From contig JADWOT020000006.1 in assembly GCA_036345935.2 (NCBI GenBank), positions 3,661,543 to 3,725,542 of the forward strand: 64,000 nt of DNA, in the 5' to 3' direction. Below the pieces are notes generated by a model, which did not search any database, was not told where the DNA came from, and saw nothing but the letters and a program-made list of their open reading frames with translations. Below, piece after piece: positions 48,341-58,740 of this stretch. The position numbers and the translations under genes are program-made. Source of the DNA: Taenia hydatigena. Lineage: Eukaryota; Platyhelminthes; Cestoda; Cyclophyllidea; Taeniidae. The stretch's first letter is position 1; each line of letters begins with the position of its first letter.

Positions 48341-48591
48341 TAGCATGACTTAAAAAACCAAAGATCCTTCTGTTTGCTATAATTCTCGACTTCTCCACAT
48401 GCGCCTATTGAATGTCTTCTGTGCAAGTGGAAACAGAAGTAGACCTAAAGTGTGAGTCATTTCGACCAGACTTTTCATTGGGGATGATGTGGTCCGAGTT
48501 CGCATTTGTGCCTTACTTTATACAAAGCGAAATATATGTGCTGCATTCCATTTTAGCGATCACTTTCCTCTGTCACCTAAGCTATTAGGAA

Positions 48592-49071
48592 TCAAGCAGG
48601 TATACAATCGCAAGGAACTGCTATCAAAGAGGTAGAAGATGGGATTGGAAAGCAGTGTGCACCGATCGCATGCTTCGCCGGGACAAAGTGGCGAACTTTC
48701 CCATTAACCAGCTTCATTGTATACTCTTGATGATCACAAGTAGAGGGTATTTCATGAGGGCTTACGATTGCACTAAACAATTTTCTTTGAGGCGATGCAG
48801 TTCGATTGCAGGGAAACCATAAAAGCAAATACTGCATTTTAACGTCAACAGGAAGGTATAGATAGATACTTCGGATCAGCGTTTTAGCTATAGGAAAAAG
48901 GAGGTTGTAAGCATAAAAATAAAAGGGAAGAATATGACAAATGACCACTGAAAAGAATAAGGCGTTGAAATAGTCATTTAATATACGTGAAAGTACGCGT
49001 AGTAAGGTGGGTTCGTAAAGTTTTGTTGTTATATTGCAAAATAAATGAGTAGAAGCTAGAAGTTTCAACAA
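48592..49071 (-). other. Longest open frame in the window (159 codons), status unclear
   Basis: The first half is hydrophobic (for example NALFFSVVICHILPFYFYAY) and the second half mixed, with KLVNGKVRHFVPAKHAIGAH. It could suggest a membrane protein, but AT-rich DNA often translates this way, and the length is about what chance gives. A weak match to 27,461-27,655 covers the KVRHFV part only. No family recognised. Confidence 0.18.
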
Positions 49072-49751
49072 ATACTTTGTTTGTTGAAGCCATAATCACT
49101 AAAATTTTTAATTCGTTCCGGATAAAACACGCTTATATTGAAACCTTGCCACCAATCTTTTCGGCTCTAGGATGGAACATTGGGCATATTCCTAAGCAAC
49201 TACTTCTCTATTTCCGATTATCCCTGCAGAGACAATATATGCAGTTTCTCTTCCTCACCTTCAAGTTGCACCGGATGGTGTCGAGTGGTAAAGAGACCTT
49301 AGTTATGACTTTATTTGGTAAGGAGTAAACAAATGCATCTGCAGAGTACCACACCCAAAGCACGTATTTTCCTCTGGAGTTGAAGTGGTTCGTCTCTAAA
49401 GAGTGTGTGGTTGCGTGGGTTTGAGTAAACCGCATGGATTGACAAACAAAATAATAGGTCGTAAAACTTAGGAATACCACAGTCGATCTCACTCACAAGC
49501 CTATTGTTCATGACGTAGGGTGCGAAAAATTTGGGACTAGGAGTACTCGACCTCTTTGCCACCGACCCTTTTTGATCGAGAAGAATTTACAATCTGTCAG
49601 CATTATCGTGATTAGAGTATCCTCCTTAAAGTGACTCACTTGTCTTTGAGTAGTAAATCATCGCTACAATGTCTATACTTTCGCTCTGGCCTTGCAGGAG
49701 TCTGGAGTACTACCTGCAAATACAGATAACATCAGATGACATTCATCAACT

Positions 49752-50385
49752 TCAAATATTATTTTATGGAGGAAGGTTCAAAACAGGAGGAAAGTGGCAA
49801 GAGACACAATAAATACAGTGCACTAAGAGACGTTTTTGAGCATTCATGTAAGCAATCACTTTCATTTATCAGGTTCACGTCACATCATGCATCGCACCCA
49901 CTTTTAGTCGTCTGGTGAGGCTTTATCGTCTTTGATCAAAGCGGTCTTTTATTAATAGAAATAGCTTTGACCGTAAGACCTACTTTGTAGGATTCTGCTT
50001 GTCATAAATAAATTACTATTACAGCATGTTTTACTAATTCGGTCCCGCCAAACAAAAAATGTTTGAATGAAACCACCTAGCGTTTCCCTAAGGGTTAGTA
50101 TTTCAAGTAAATCAACATACATGTTGTGAAAGAAGGAGATCAAATCGTCCATTTCTTCTGCAGTTTAGATCACCCAATCGGGATGCGAGTGAGCCACACT
50201 CTTTTATTCCAGATCCTCCAAGATATGCCGATTGGAAGAATTTGTATCCATACCTGCGTAAGCACCAAGCTTTACGCCTATGAAGAACAACTAGTCATTA
50301 TTCATTTTGACGGTGGATATAACCGTCTAGCAAATAAGCATTGTTTTACTGTATACTCTTAATTAACTGACCGCTTCACAACATT
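49752..50385. repeat. Left-end anchors of unit 3
   Basis: 49,752-49,850 matches 28,486-28,575. 50,240-50,315 matches 28,940-29,020. 50,338-50,385 matches 29,041-29,090 and 657-700 (ATTAACTGACCGCTTC is shared exactly with unit 1). The plus frame 50,126-50,362 crosses these blocks but has no equivalent in units 1 or 2. Confidence 0.5.
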
Positions 50386-50811
50386 CTACGCTTGCAGAGT
50401 AATTTCCGTTTCTAAGCTTTGATACAGGAGGAGGATGGTCTTTTCTCTCAACTTTAGGTGAGTAGGCTTCTTCTAGATTCATTTTATCAGGTCCATAGGT
50501 AGGTAGGTATAAAATAGACAAGTAACCATGCTAAACACCAGATTAAAACTAGCAAATTTCAAAATTGACGCCAGCAAAGCAATGAGTAAATCAAATTTAG
50601 TCGCACTCAAGACCTATCTATGTTTTTTGCTCTACCAACTGCCCTACCATTAAGCTTCCAGCTGAAGGCTGTATAGAAAAGAATGAGATTTTCAAAGCAA
50701 TCTATCATAGGCAGAGAATATTACTATAAGCAGATATAAAACTAGGAAATTGCACTGGAAATAATTGAGGTTTATATTGTGTTACCAGTAGCAAATTAAA
50801 TTAGAGGTTAC

Positions 50812-51490
50812 GGTGTACTTGTCAGCCGTAAGGCCAGGTTGTTTATTAAATCACCCTCATAATCTCACCTTCAATTTTTCTGACCTCTAATTACCCTTCC
50901 GCGTGGCGGTTGTAGCCATAACCTCTGCTGGCAACATCACCGCTATTCTTAGAAAGTCCTTAATTAATCTCTGCTGACTTCGCTTTTACTTGTTTGGTCG
51001 TAGAGATGTTACTCTGGACCCTGTTCCGAGCTACACTGCAGCAATTGCTTGACGCCTCTGTAGTCAACAAAATCTTTTTAATGCTTACAACATCAGAAAA
51101 CATATAGTAATTAGGAGTAACATCGAATTTACAAAGGACATAAAACGAAGTTAAAGTTCGAGCTGCTCTTCCCTCGGTCGCCTGTGTGAACACGAAACAA
51201 AATCTGGCTGTCAGTGCTTTCTAAGAACGGATTCAGAAGTGTGTGAGCGTGGTCACGGTAAAAGTAGGCTCACACAGCAATTGTTCCCAGAGGGGTGTAA
51301 TTTTCTGCAGCTAAATTTTTACTGATGTTGGACAATTAAGTGCTCATTCTTTATGGGAATTTTTCGCCCAATCATAGCTTCAGCAATCAATGCTTCCTTC
51401 GACAATTGGTCTGGCAGTCACATTATTCTGTGCATGAAGTAACCATCAAAAAATTGTTCCTTGTTTTTATGGCTTCTAAAAGCTGTTTCA
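50812..51490. repeat. Unit 3 counterpart of the Ras-exon upstream region
   Basis: 50,812-50,880 matches 29,488-29,560 and 1,150. 51,413-51,490 matches 30,126-30,205. No exon recognised between them. Confidence 0.45.
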
Positions 51491-51692
51491 GCGTCTATCC
51501 TTACCTGAACACTTTATTGTAAACATGGCAACCTAAAGCATGATGAGCACCTGCCAAAGGGCTGATAAGTCAGCTGCAAGGTTGAAAGGTTGTGTATTCT
51601 TCAGAAATCACTTAGACGATTTGATGAATCTGAACGAGGCTACTTGTGCCTATCATGCCCCACATAATCACAAGCCAATGGGTCAATTCGAC

Positions 51693-51850
51693 AAGCCAGC
51701 CCCTCCACGGGACATTGCATTGCTGGTCACTTTAAATGGGTGCTTTGGTTTTTACAGAATCGGCAGTTTAGCCAGAAACCCTCCATGGCTGCGACTATGC
51801 AAACGATGTGGTAGAGGAGTCCGTGTCATATCCATCGAGCAGCAACTACT
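51693..51850 (+). pseudogene. Decayed copy of the Ras-like terminal exon
   Basis: 51,693-51,735 keeps the exon start: in frame PPRDIALLV against FRRDVALLV at 1,743-1,769. About 67 bases are then missing, including the ECSA box. Similarity resumes with TTTACAGAATCGGCAG (51,751) against TTGTACAGTATCGACAG (1,855) and continues through GTGGTAGAGGAGT (51,809) against GTGGCAGAGGAAT (1,911). The loss is not a multiple of three and no CaaX ending remains. The gene was thus part of the duplicated unit and this copy is dead. The surrounding 142-codon plus frame (51,540-51,968) is a by-product. Confidence 0.55.
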
Positions 51851-51969
51851 CTGTCCATTCCTCATATCAAATAATATGGTGCTACTACACCACCATGCAA
51901 TGAATTTGCTAGGCGGACTGGAAAGAGATTCCACCAAGCATAACAAAAGGATGTGTTTAGTTGATTAAT

Positions 51970-53500
51970 TTTCAAGTCTTCTTAATGATATCGTCAGTTA
52001 ATTATTTTATCAATGCATTCACACCTTATTATAGCTCGCCAGGACTGCCTACTGGGAAGGCAAAAATGTTGTAACACATCGCAGAGTACTACGTGCTTGA
52101 CTGCATCATTTTTTCGTCTTCCATCTCTTCCAACTTTGTATTTAACATCATTCTCCTTGCGTGTATCATCCACCACATAATACAGTACACCTGACGCGAT
52201 GTGAATCAGTAAGCCCAAGGAGCAACTGTGGAAAATTCACCTAAATGTTTTGGTTAGGAAGGCGATAGCTGCTTTTCTCGTACCGTCTGGTGATATCGTT
52301 AAAACTTCTATGGTAAGTTGGTGTTGATACAAGCCAAAAACGAAACCATGAAATTCAAATGGAAGTCACTGCAAATACTAGATATACATCTCAAAGTTGT
52401 GTTTTGCTTGGCTACTCATGGATAATTGCGGTTGCAAATGAATGGGATGAGTTACTCTCAATTTGCTTTAAGCCCGAGTTTACCGATACAACCGTCTTTC
52501 CCTCCTCCTATATCTATGGAACAGTTGACAAGCAATGTCACAAACGCGTTGCGTCAAAAAACCGCATAAAGTCAGTTGAACTTCAAAGATATTGGGTAAA
52601 CAATGAATAACGAAGAGACACTTAACTTTGTCACTCTGTTTACAACCGATGTATTATAACTACTAAAACTTTGACGGTGCAAGGAGAGGTTGCAACATCA
52701 CACTCTAAAGCCTCCCATCATTCATTGAATGCGTACGCCTACATGATTTTGAGTAGTTAAACGTCGAGACGATGGTGTGCAAATGTGAACCTCATGATGG
52801 ATAGGACACCATCAGCCTTGGAGGAGGGAAAAATATAACCTGAACGCGTCAACCCGCGGTACTCGTTTACCCTTCATTTATCGTTTCTGAGTTAATCATA
52901 TCTTTGCTCAATTTGTGTCTACATTCCAAGATTTAAAGACTGAGGTGGAAGGGAGGAAGTCCGGGCCCATTGCACGAGCGCTGTTTCCATTCACTTCTGA
53001 TACTTATTCTGATGGCCATCACAAATCCAATGTGCCATTTTAGGCTCCATTTAAGAGACCGGAATGCAATGCATCTTAAAAGCATTCTACGTGTAAACAA
53101 CGCTAGTTCGAAGAAGGTGCTCAACTTTATATGCAGGAGGTTAACTAAATGTTTTGCTTTCCTTCACTGGCAGTAACCTTAAACCACCTGGAACGAGAAC
53201 CTTTTGAAAGTACTTAATGATGGAGTGCTCGTAAAATAATTGCATGGTTCACCTACTTTCGTTTTTGCCTCCAAGCACCCATTTGAATAGCTGAGGCTTG
53301 TTAAGTGGTATGAGAATTAATGGATGCCCTTAGGAAACAGCAAAATCTGTTGCGGATATAATGTTTAATCATCATGCCATACCTTCTCCAGTTCCCACCT
53401 AAAGCTGTGAAATAAATCATGATGCATCAGAAATGAGTCTATTTAAACACAACTTACGTACGGAAACACTTTTTGAATTCATCTTAACTCACCACTATTG
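51970..53500. other. Deletion zone of unit 3
   Basis: Between the Ras-like remnant and the paired CA block unit 3 has ~2.1 kb, against ~9.0 kb in unit 1. From 51,413 to the CA block it is ~2.4 kb, against ~7.8 kb in unit 2. What remains shows no supported exon (52,359-52,610 + is of chance length). Confidence 0.4.
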
Positions 53501-53839
53501 TATGCACTTACAGAAATGCATTTAAGCAAAGTGGGCATTTTAAGATACCATGTCCCTTGTCAAGATGTCATAGCAAAAATCATTTGAGAAAGTAAGAGAA
53601 AAGAAACATTTTAAATGCGTAGCTCGATTAATACAGATGGCCAGAGTTGTACACATTGTAATTGCCCAGGTGGCAGTGATCGCAGCTTTTTCCACATCAT
53701 TTTAAGTTCTCTGCATTTCTTTTAGCATCTACAGCTATTCCAGGAGACTAACAATACTTATCGACTTGAACTACTAAGTGATTGAGTATCTTCCAATCTC
53801 TTATACTGACCAAACTTTAAAGGGTTCTGTTAGCCTCTC

Positions 53840-53991
53840 ATTCACGCACCTCCGCATACCCACACGAGTACGGATGTCAAGCACTTTAAAACGTACCTTT
53901 ATTGTGCCAGTCATCCCCATGTCTGACTAACGAGTGATTAACTTCTCGACATGGTTTCCTGCTCACTCATCCACACACACACACATTTATA
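53840..53991. repeat. Paired CA-tract block, unit 3
   Basis: Matches 37,892-38,036 and 10,723-10,893. The left tract is nearly lost (ACGCACCTCCGCATACCCAC), the right tract is (CA)6-7 at 53,972-53,985. The following ~100 bases share CAGCCTCATTATAAT with GCGACCTCATTATAAT in unit 1. Confidence 0.6.
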
Positions 53992-54421
53992 CAAATCAGT
54001 ACTGCGTTTTTAGTTTTAAGAATCACCCATTTCTCCTCAGTGCAGTTAGACTTTCAAAGCGGCAGCCTCATTATAATAAGTAATAAACGATGCGTCTTTT
54101 CACTCTCCCATAACCTGATGGCTTGATGGAGCAGTTGATCACAAGATTTTTCCATCTTAGGATCAAAATTTTTTTATGCAGTAAGTACTCTGACAGTCTA
54201 AACAATCAATCATATCATTGTTGCACCGTCTGTTGCGGTGGCCACTTATGGATTAAGAAAGCGTCTTACTGCCAGCGCAGCATTTTGCTATCAAATTTAG
54301 CAGTATTAGTGCGTATTCTTTCGTACCTTTTGCTGTAATCGCACCAGCCGGCTTGTGTGAAAGGTTAGAAGGTGAGTATGGCTTTCTTATTTTTTTGTGC
54401 TTGATGGTACTTGCTTAAGAG

Positions 54422-54613
54422 ATGGGACACATCGTCTCAAAGTTGGTGGTCAACATATCTGTAGGCGCAGTACCAATTAAGATGCTTAAAATGGGAATGC
54501 AGTCTAATGAAGTACCCTCAGTCACGCGTTTCGAGTTACGAATGAAAATTACTGGCAGTTTCCACAGTGAAGACAGTGGACGCTCATTTCACTCGGAGGC
54601 TTTCTACCACTAA
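54422..54613 (+). other. Unit 3 copy of the 38,508 frame
   Basis: It starts at the same ATG (MGHIVSKLVVNISVG) and stays open for 63 codons because a frame slip relative to unit 2 carries it past the shared TGAAAA site at about 54,540. If the 38,508 frame is real, this copy is altered at its C-terminus. Confidence 0.22.
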
Positions 54614-55419
54614 GCAAAATAAAGCTTTCTATTAAATGGATTGTAAGTTACATAAAGGTCAATTGAGGTGGAGGTTGTAGTAGGTGGGTTCACTGGTTGA
54701 GCTCGAGAACCATTAAGTTGATCAAACTTACGCGTCTTCACTTTACCGTTGAAATGTTTGTCGACTGAATGTCTGATTTGTGAAGGAGAATAACTTGCGA
54801 ATCACGAATCTAAGCGAAATTATGTGTGTAGCATTGGTTATCTCATTACGATTCTCCCACTTCTGCACAACGACACACTCTTCGGGAAACCATCACTTCA
54901 GCCTCAGAAAAAAAGCTTTCGGCGCGTTCCTATGAAGATGCGGTTTCGCACTCCTCAGCATAAATCGTTGACCTCTAGAAGCCCTACTAAAAAAGGATAT
55001 GAAATTTAAATTCTATTTGATATGATTCAGACCAAACTTAAGGCATAGAAAAAACTGCTTCTTTTAGCTCTAAAGAGACATTTTAGAACCAGGAAACCAG
55101 AATAGAGAAAGAATGTATAGTTTTACCCCCGCAACACAGTGCAAGATCTCATATCTTGAACAAACGAGAGGCGGAAGAGCAGAATGTACTTCTGAATTAA
55201 TACTCCTAGAAATGGTAATCACCACTCTTCTCGACAGGCAACCGTATATACCATAGAGAAGTTAAGTAGATGAACAAAGTACGAGAAGAGGGAAGGTAGT
55301 CAGTTGCCTAGCTTGGTTCTAGGAAGAAAAAACGTACCACAAGAGCAAAATCATTGGTATTTACTGCAACGTTTACGTTCTCTTATCGTTGGCGAAACCA
55401 TCGTCTCCTGAACCTCTCT

Positions 55420-55545
55420 TAAGGGCTCCTACATTGGTTTTAGTGTCACCTTTTTGAAAACACAATGATGCCTACGCGAATGAAAACCATTATCGTCCCC
55501 TCCATGATATCCGCCGCGGTGCTCTCCTCCTTGTTCAATTGGCAA
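55420..55545 (+). pseudogene. Frame-broken copy of the 39,459-39,606 candidate exon
   Basis: Shares the GTAAGA donor (55,546) and the following CTTCAT-AATTA element (55,621) with unit 2. SYIGFSV stands where unit 2 has VVIGSMR, but a TGA follows within the frame. The last part in another frame reads IVPSMISAAVLSSLFNWQ. Confidence 0.25.
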
Positions 55546-56389
55546 GTAAGAATTTTTTACCGCTCTGGTTGTACCAAATCCTCTGCTTTTACTCATATTA
55601 GCATCAGGTTAACAGATTAACCTTCATTAATTATAATTTTCGATTTTGCAAATGATCCGCCTGTCTTAGAGATAAAACCACTTTTGCTGTATAAAAAATT
55701 AATGCCTTATTTTCATGTCAAGTCTATGAAGAGCTCTGAGTGTTCTTGACTCCTACTTCTACCTGCTTTACTTATTGCTTGAGTCATGAAAAACCGATTA
55801 CTGGAAGCACCTGGCGTTTGCTTGGTAGGTTGCTCTTTAAGCTGTCTTAAAGTATCAACCATCAAAGACGTGAATCGCAGTTGGATCCGCCGCTAAAAGC
55901 AAATTAACTGACAGAATTGCATTTTTTGTCTCCCAAATCTAAAAATTACTTAAATTTGCTGATTGAATTTGGGTATGAAGAAAAGTTGGTCAAGCCTACT
56001 TTTGGTCGAAAAAAACATTCAACGTCTCATTGTCCACCTGTGCAGGCCGCCAGTTCAAAGATTGACGCAACAGAGGGGGATGATTGAAGGGTCTCCCAAG
56101 GTATAAAGTACTTATAGTTAGGTCTGCGCGTTCACTTATTCTACTGTAACTTTGAGTGACTGCATTTAAATCTGAAGGAGGGCTCTTTAAAGCATTTATA
56201 TTTTTCTATTAGACAATTGCGCCTATTTTCAAACTCATTTGCCTCATTGCATCTAGAGACTGCGCCGGTGAAAGTGCAGCAGTTCCATTCGACTTTGCCG
56301 AAGCCAGCGGCACCCGTAGTTATAAACTTGCCAGCAAGTAGGTCCTTGTGTAAAGGATTTGATCGAGTGCTGAGGGAGGCGGTACTGCT

Positions 56390-57260
56390 CTAGCAACTGA
56401 GTGAACTACTTACCATGCAAAGTGCTTCACTGCCAAACACAATTTTCCTCATTCTCTCGGAAAATATGATGCAGGTACATAAATTAGCTCTTTTTTTCTC
56501 TCAATTTGTGCATTTCGGTGCGCATCATTTGGATTAAGTAGGCCGCCAGATTGGTGTCAAGAGTCGTGCGTGGTTCGCAGTAGTTAAAATTATTATTTTT
56601 TATTAAATAACGTGCTTGCGCTGGCTCGTATCTGTGTGAGTAGAGTCGCTATCAAATTTAACATAAAATTCTGTTCAGTGGCATTTCAGAGAGAAGGAGA
56701 TGTCAAATTCGTAAGCGAGTATTGAACCGTCGCAAGGGCTTGAGCTAAAACTGGCTTCCAGTCACTCAATGAAATTTAGGCCAGCAGTTTGCTATTAAAT
56801 GTCAATGAAAAGCAAGCATATAATGGGGTGATTGTTGGATTGCGTTATGAGATATCCCAGTTCAAATTTACAATTTACCAATGGAATCACGTCCACATTT
56901 TTTACTCTGAAGCTTCGACTAACAAGTTGAGGTTAAATTGGGATGCCTTAAAGTCTTCTTTTTATTCAATTTACACTTTGTAATGTGTGATTCACGCCTG
57001 AAATCTCTAGTGGTCTTTCAATAATATATTATAGTCCACAAATTTTCGACTGTGTAATTCAGCATCCTTCCCCTTTCCTCGAAGTTGATTCGTTACGAAG
57101 TAAAAGATCGCTGTCATTTAAACCAGGACACAAAAGCTCTAACCATTAGTTTTGTGACGATTGAACGCTTTGGCCTGTTTCAAAGATTTGATGCCTTTAT
57201 GCGCAGCATTCTGGCCCCCACCTTAAAAGACTGATCATGGCAAAGACCAGATCTAAATTG
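56390..57260. repeat. Run of anchors, unit 3
   Basis: 56,390-56,482 (AGCAACTGAGTGAACTACTT, ending GATGCAG|GTACAT), 56,850-56,900, 57,105-57,130 (CGCTGTCATTTAAACC) and 57,178-57,250 (TTCAAAG, TGCCTTTAT, TCATGGCAAAGACCAGAT) match 13,423-14,410 in the same order and similar spacing. A 107-codon minus frame at 57,294-57,617 has no motif or counterpart. Confidence 0.55.
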
Positions 57261-57757
57261 GCGTAGTTTAAGAAAAAATTCACTATCAAATGATCAGATT
57301 TGATTTGTGGTCACATTGTAGTGCCATTTTGTGTTTAGCAAATCTTGTAGAAGAGTGCATTCATTAGGAAGAAGTGGCCGCATTAAAGCATACGTTGACA
57401 AATTTCGGGAGCACTTGAATATCTTTAAAAATAGCGTTTTATCAGACTGTAGAGCACAGCACTGATCTCGCCTTAGCCGCCTAAAAGTGCAGGGGCGATT
57501 GGAATCTCCAAACTGATGGAAAGGCATTACGTTTTTGGTCCGAATCGCAAATTTCCAGAAAGTGTATCCAAATTCCTGTTTTTCAGGTCTTTCAAAGTGA
57601 TCATATCTACTTGTCAAGTCGGCTTCACCTGATTCTCAAAGCGGCACGAGTTTCTCGTTAAAGCTATGCAAGGCCTATAGGGGACACGAGCTGTGTTAGA
57701 AGATCGTACGCCATCGAGAGCTATTAGACAATGGCTCACACCCACTCACCTTTTGTG

Positions 57758-57990
57758 TTTTCTTGGGACATTCCTCCAAGGAACGACAATACCTTTCCTT
57801 TTCCTTTGGACTTAAGTAAGTAATCAGGCAATGGGTTGATTGAGGTGGAGAGAAAACAACGACAGGTGGGTCAGAGCTTCGTTTTCCTTCCAGAGAGGCT
57901 AACCATTTGATAAAGGCGGATGCAGCATGCTGATAATAAGGTGGGAAAGGAACTATAGATTGCAGTGGTTATTGCTTTGGTGAGTAAAAT
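57758..57990 (-). other. Conserved minus-strand segment, unit 3, frame-broken
   Basis: Counterpart of 14,809-15,048 and 41,683-41,868. One frame has LTKAITTAI and SLSGRKTKL followed by a stop and later TSIN; another has LSPKEKERYCRSLEECPKK. No single frame spans the segment, so this copy is broken if coding. Confidence 0.28.
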
Positions 57991-58689
57991 ATCACAGGAA
58001 GCTTTATGCAAAGTCAATTATTTTTTTTCTGCTGAAAGGTCATACAAAGTCGGTTGGCTATATTATATCATAAAACAGCTTAATTGATTGTCACCAAGTG
58101 ACATCTTCTTTTCAACTTGAAGTTGACAGAGTTGGTAGAGCTTATTGTGCTACACTTACAATTCATTCCTGGTTTTTGGTGACCCTAAGACTGGACAGTG
58201 AGGTATCTACTTACTCACTTATTTTAAGAAACTCATTTGTGGAAGCGAAAAGTCTTTTTCTACACTTACATGGGTGTTTAACCGTTATTTGAATAAGGGT
58301 ACTTTTCCTCTGTAGTAACAACTGAAAATCCTCTCTTAACGTTAGACAGTCATGGCTTAAGTGGTGTGGCACTCAAAAGCGGACTCACAGATCCTTAACA
58401 ATAATCCGTACTTCTACAGAAGCAGGTTTTGGTGTCCAGTGGGAGGAAGGGAACACTGTAGACGTTACCTAGGGCTCACCTTTGGCCTTATGGTCTGGCA
58501 CATCAATGTAGCAATACTGTTGAGGTGCATACAACTGCGCTGTAGAAAAATTAATCTCTCGCAAATGTGTTTTCATAGCATTACAAATGCGGATAGTGGG
58601 CCATATTGAAACACTGGAATGAGATTTTCGCCTAAAATGTAATTTTTTTAATGTTTGGTATGCCACCCTTACAGCCGGAAGATGTCATC

Positions 58690-58740
58690 TGTGTGAAGTC
58701 GCATTTTGCATACCATCCATGGGGATGAAGGTGTTCAAGC
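58690..58740. repeat. Short anchor, unit 3
   Basis: GCATTTTGCATACCATCCATG corresponds in part to GCTTTTCTACAAACCGTCCATG at 15,824 and to ACAAACCATCTATATG at 42,847. Short, but in the expected place. Confidence 0.35.

Larger units (their letters stand above)
28351..49670 (+). repeat. Tandem unit 2 (~21 kb)
   Basis: Second colinear copy. Anchors to unit 1 include 29,041 (unit 1: 657), 29,485 (1,147), 32,305 (4,930), 33,090 (5,590), 34,803 (7,210), 37,892 (10,723), 40,847 (13,961), 42,463 (15,476), 42,825 (15,808), 45,301 (23,281), 46,519 (24,068) and 48,140 (26,815). The order is never inverted. It lacks the ~4.8 kb that unit 1 has between 18.3 and 22.9 kb. The limits are inferred from where the offset to unit 3 continues smoothly across ~49.7 kb. 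Confidence 0.6.

Noticed and set aside
51540..51968. 142-codon plus frame as a gene
   Set aside because: Its middle is the deleted, frame-shifted remnant of the Ras-like exon, so the open frame is accidental.
57294..57617. 107-codon minus frame
   Set aside because: It crosses a segment homologous to unit 1 at ~14.5 kb, where no such frame exists. No known motif.
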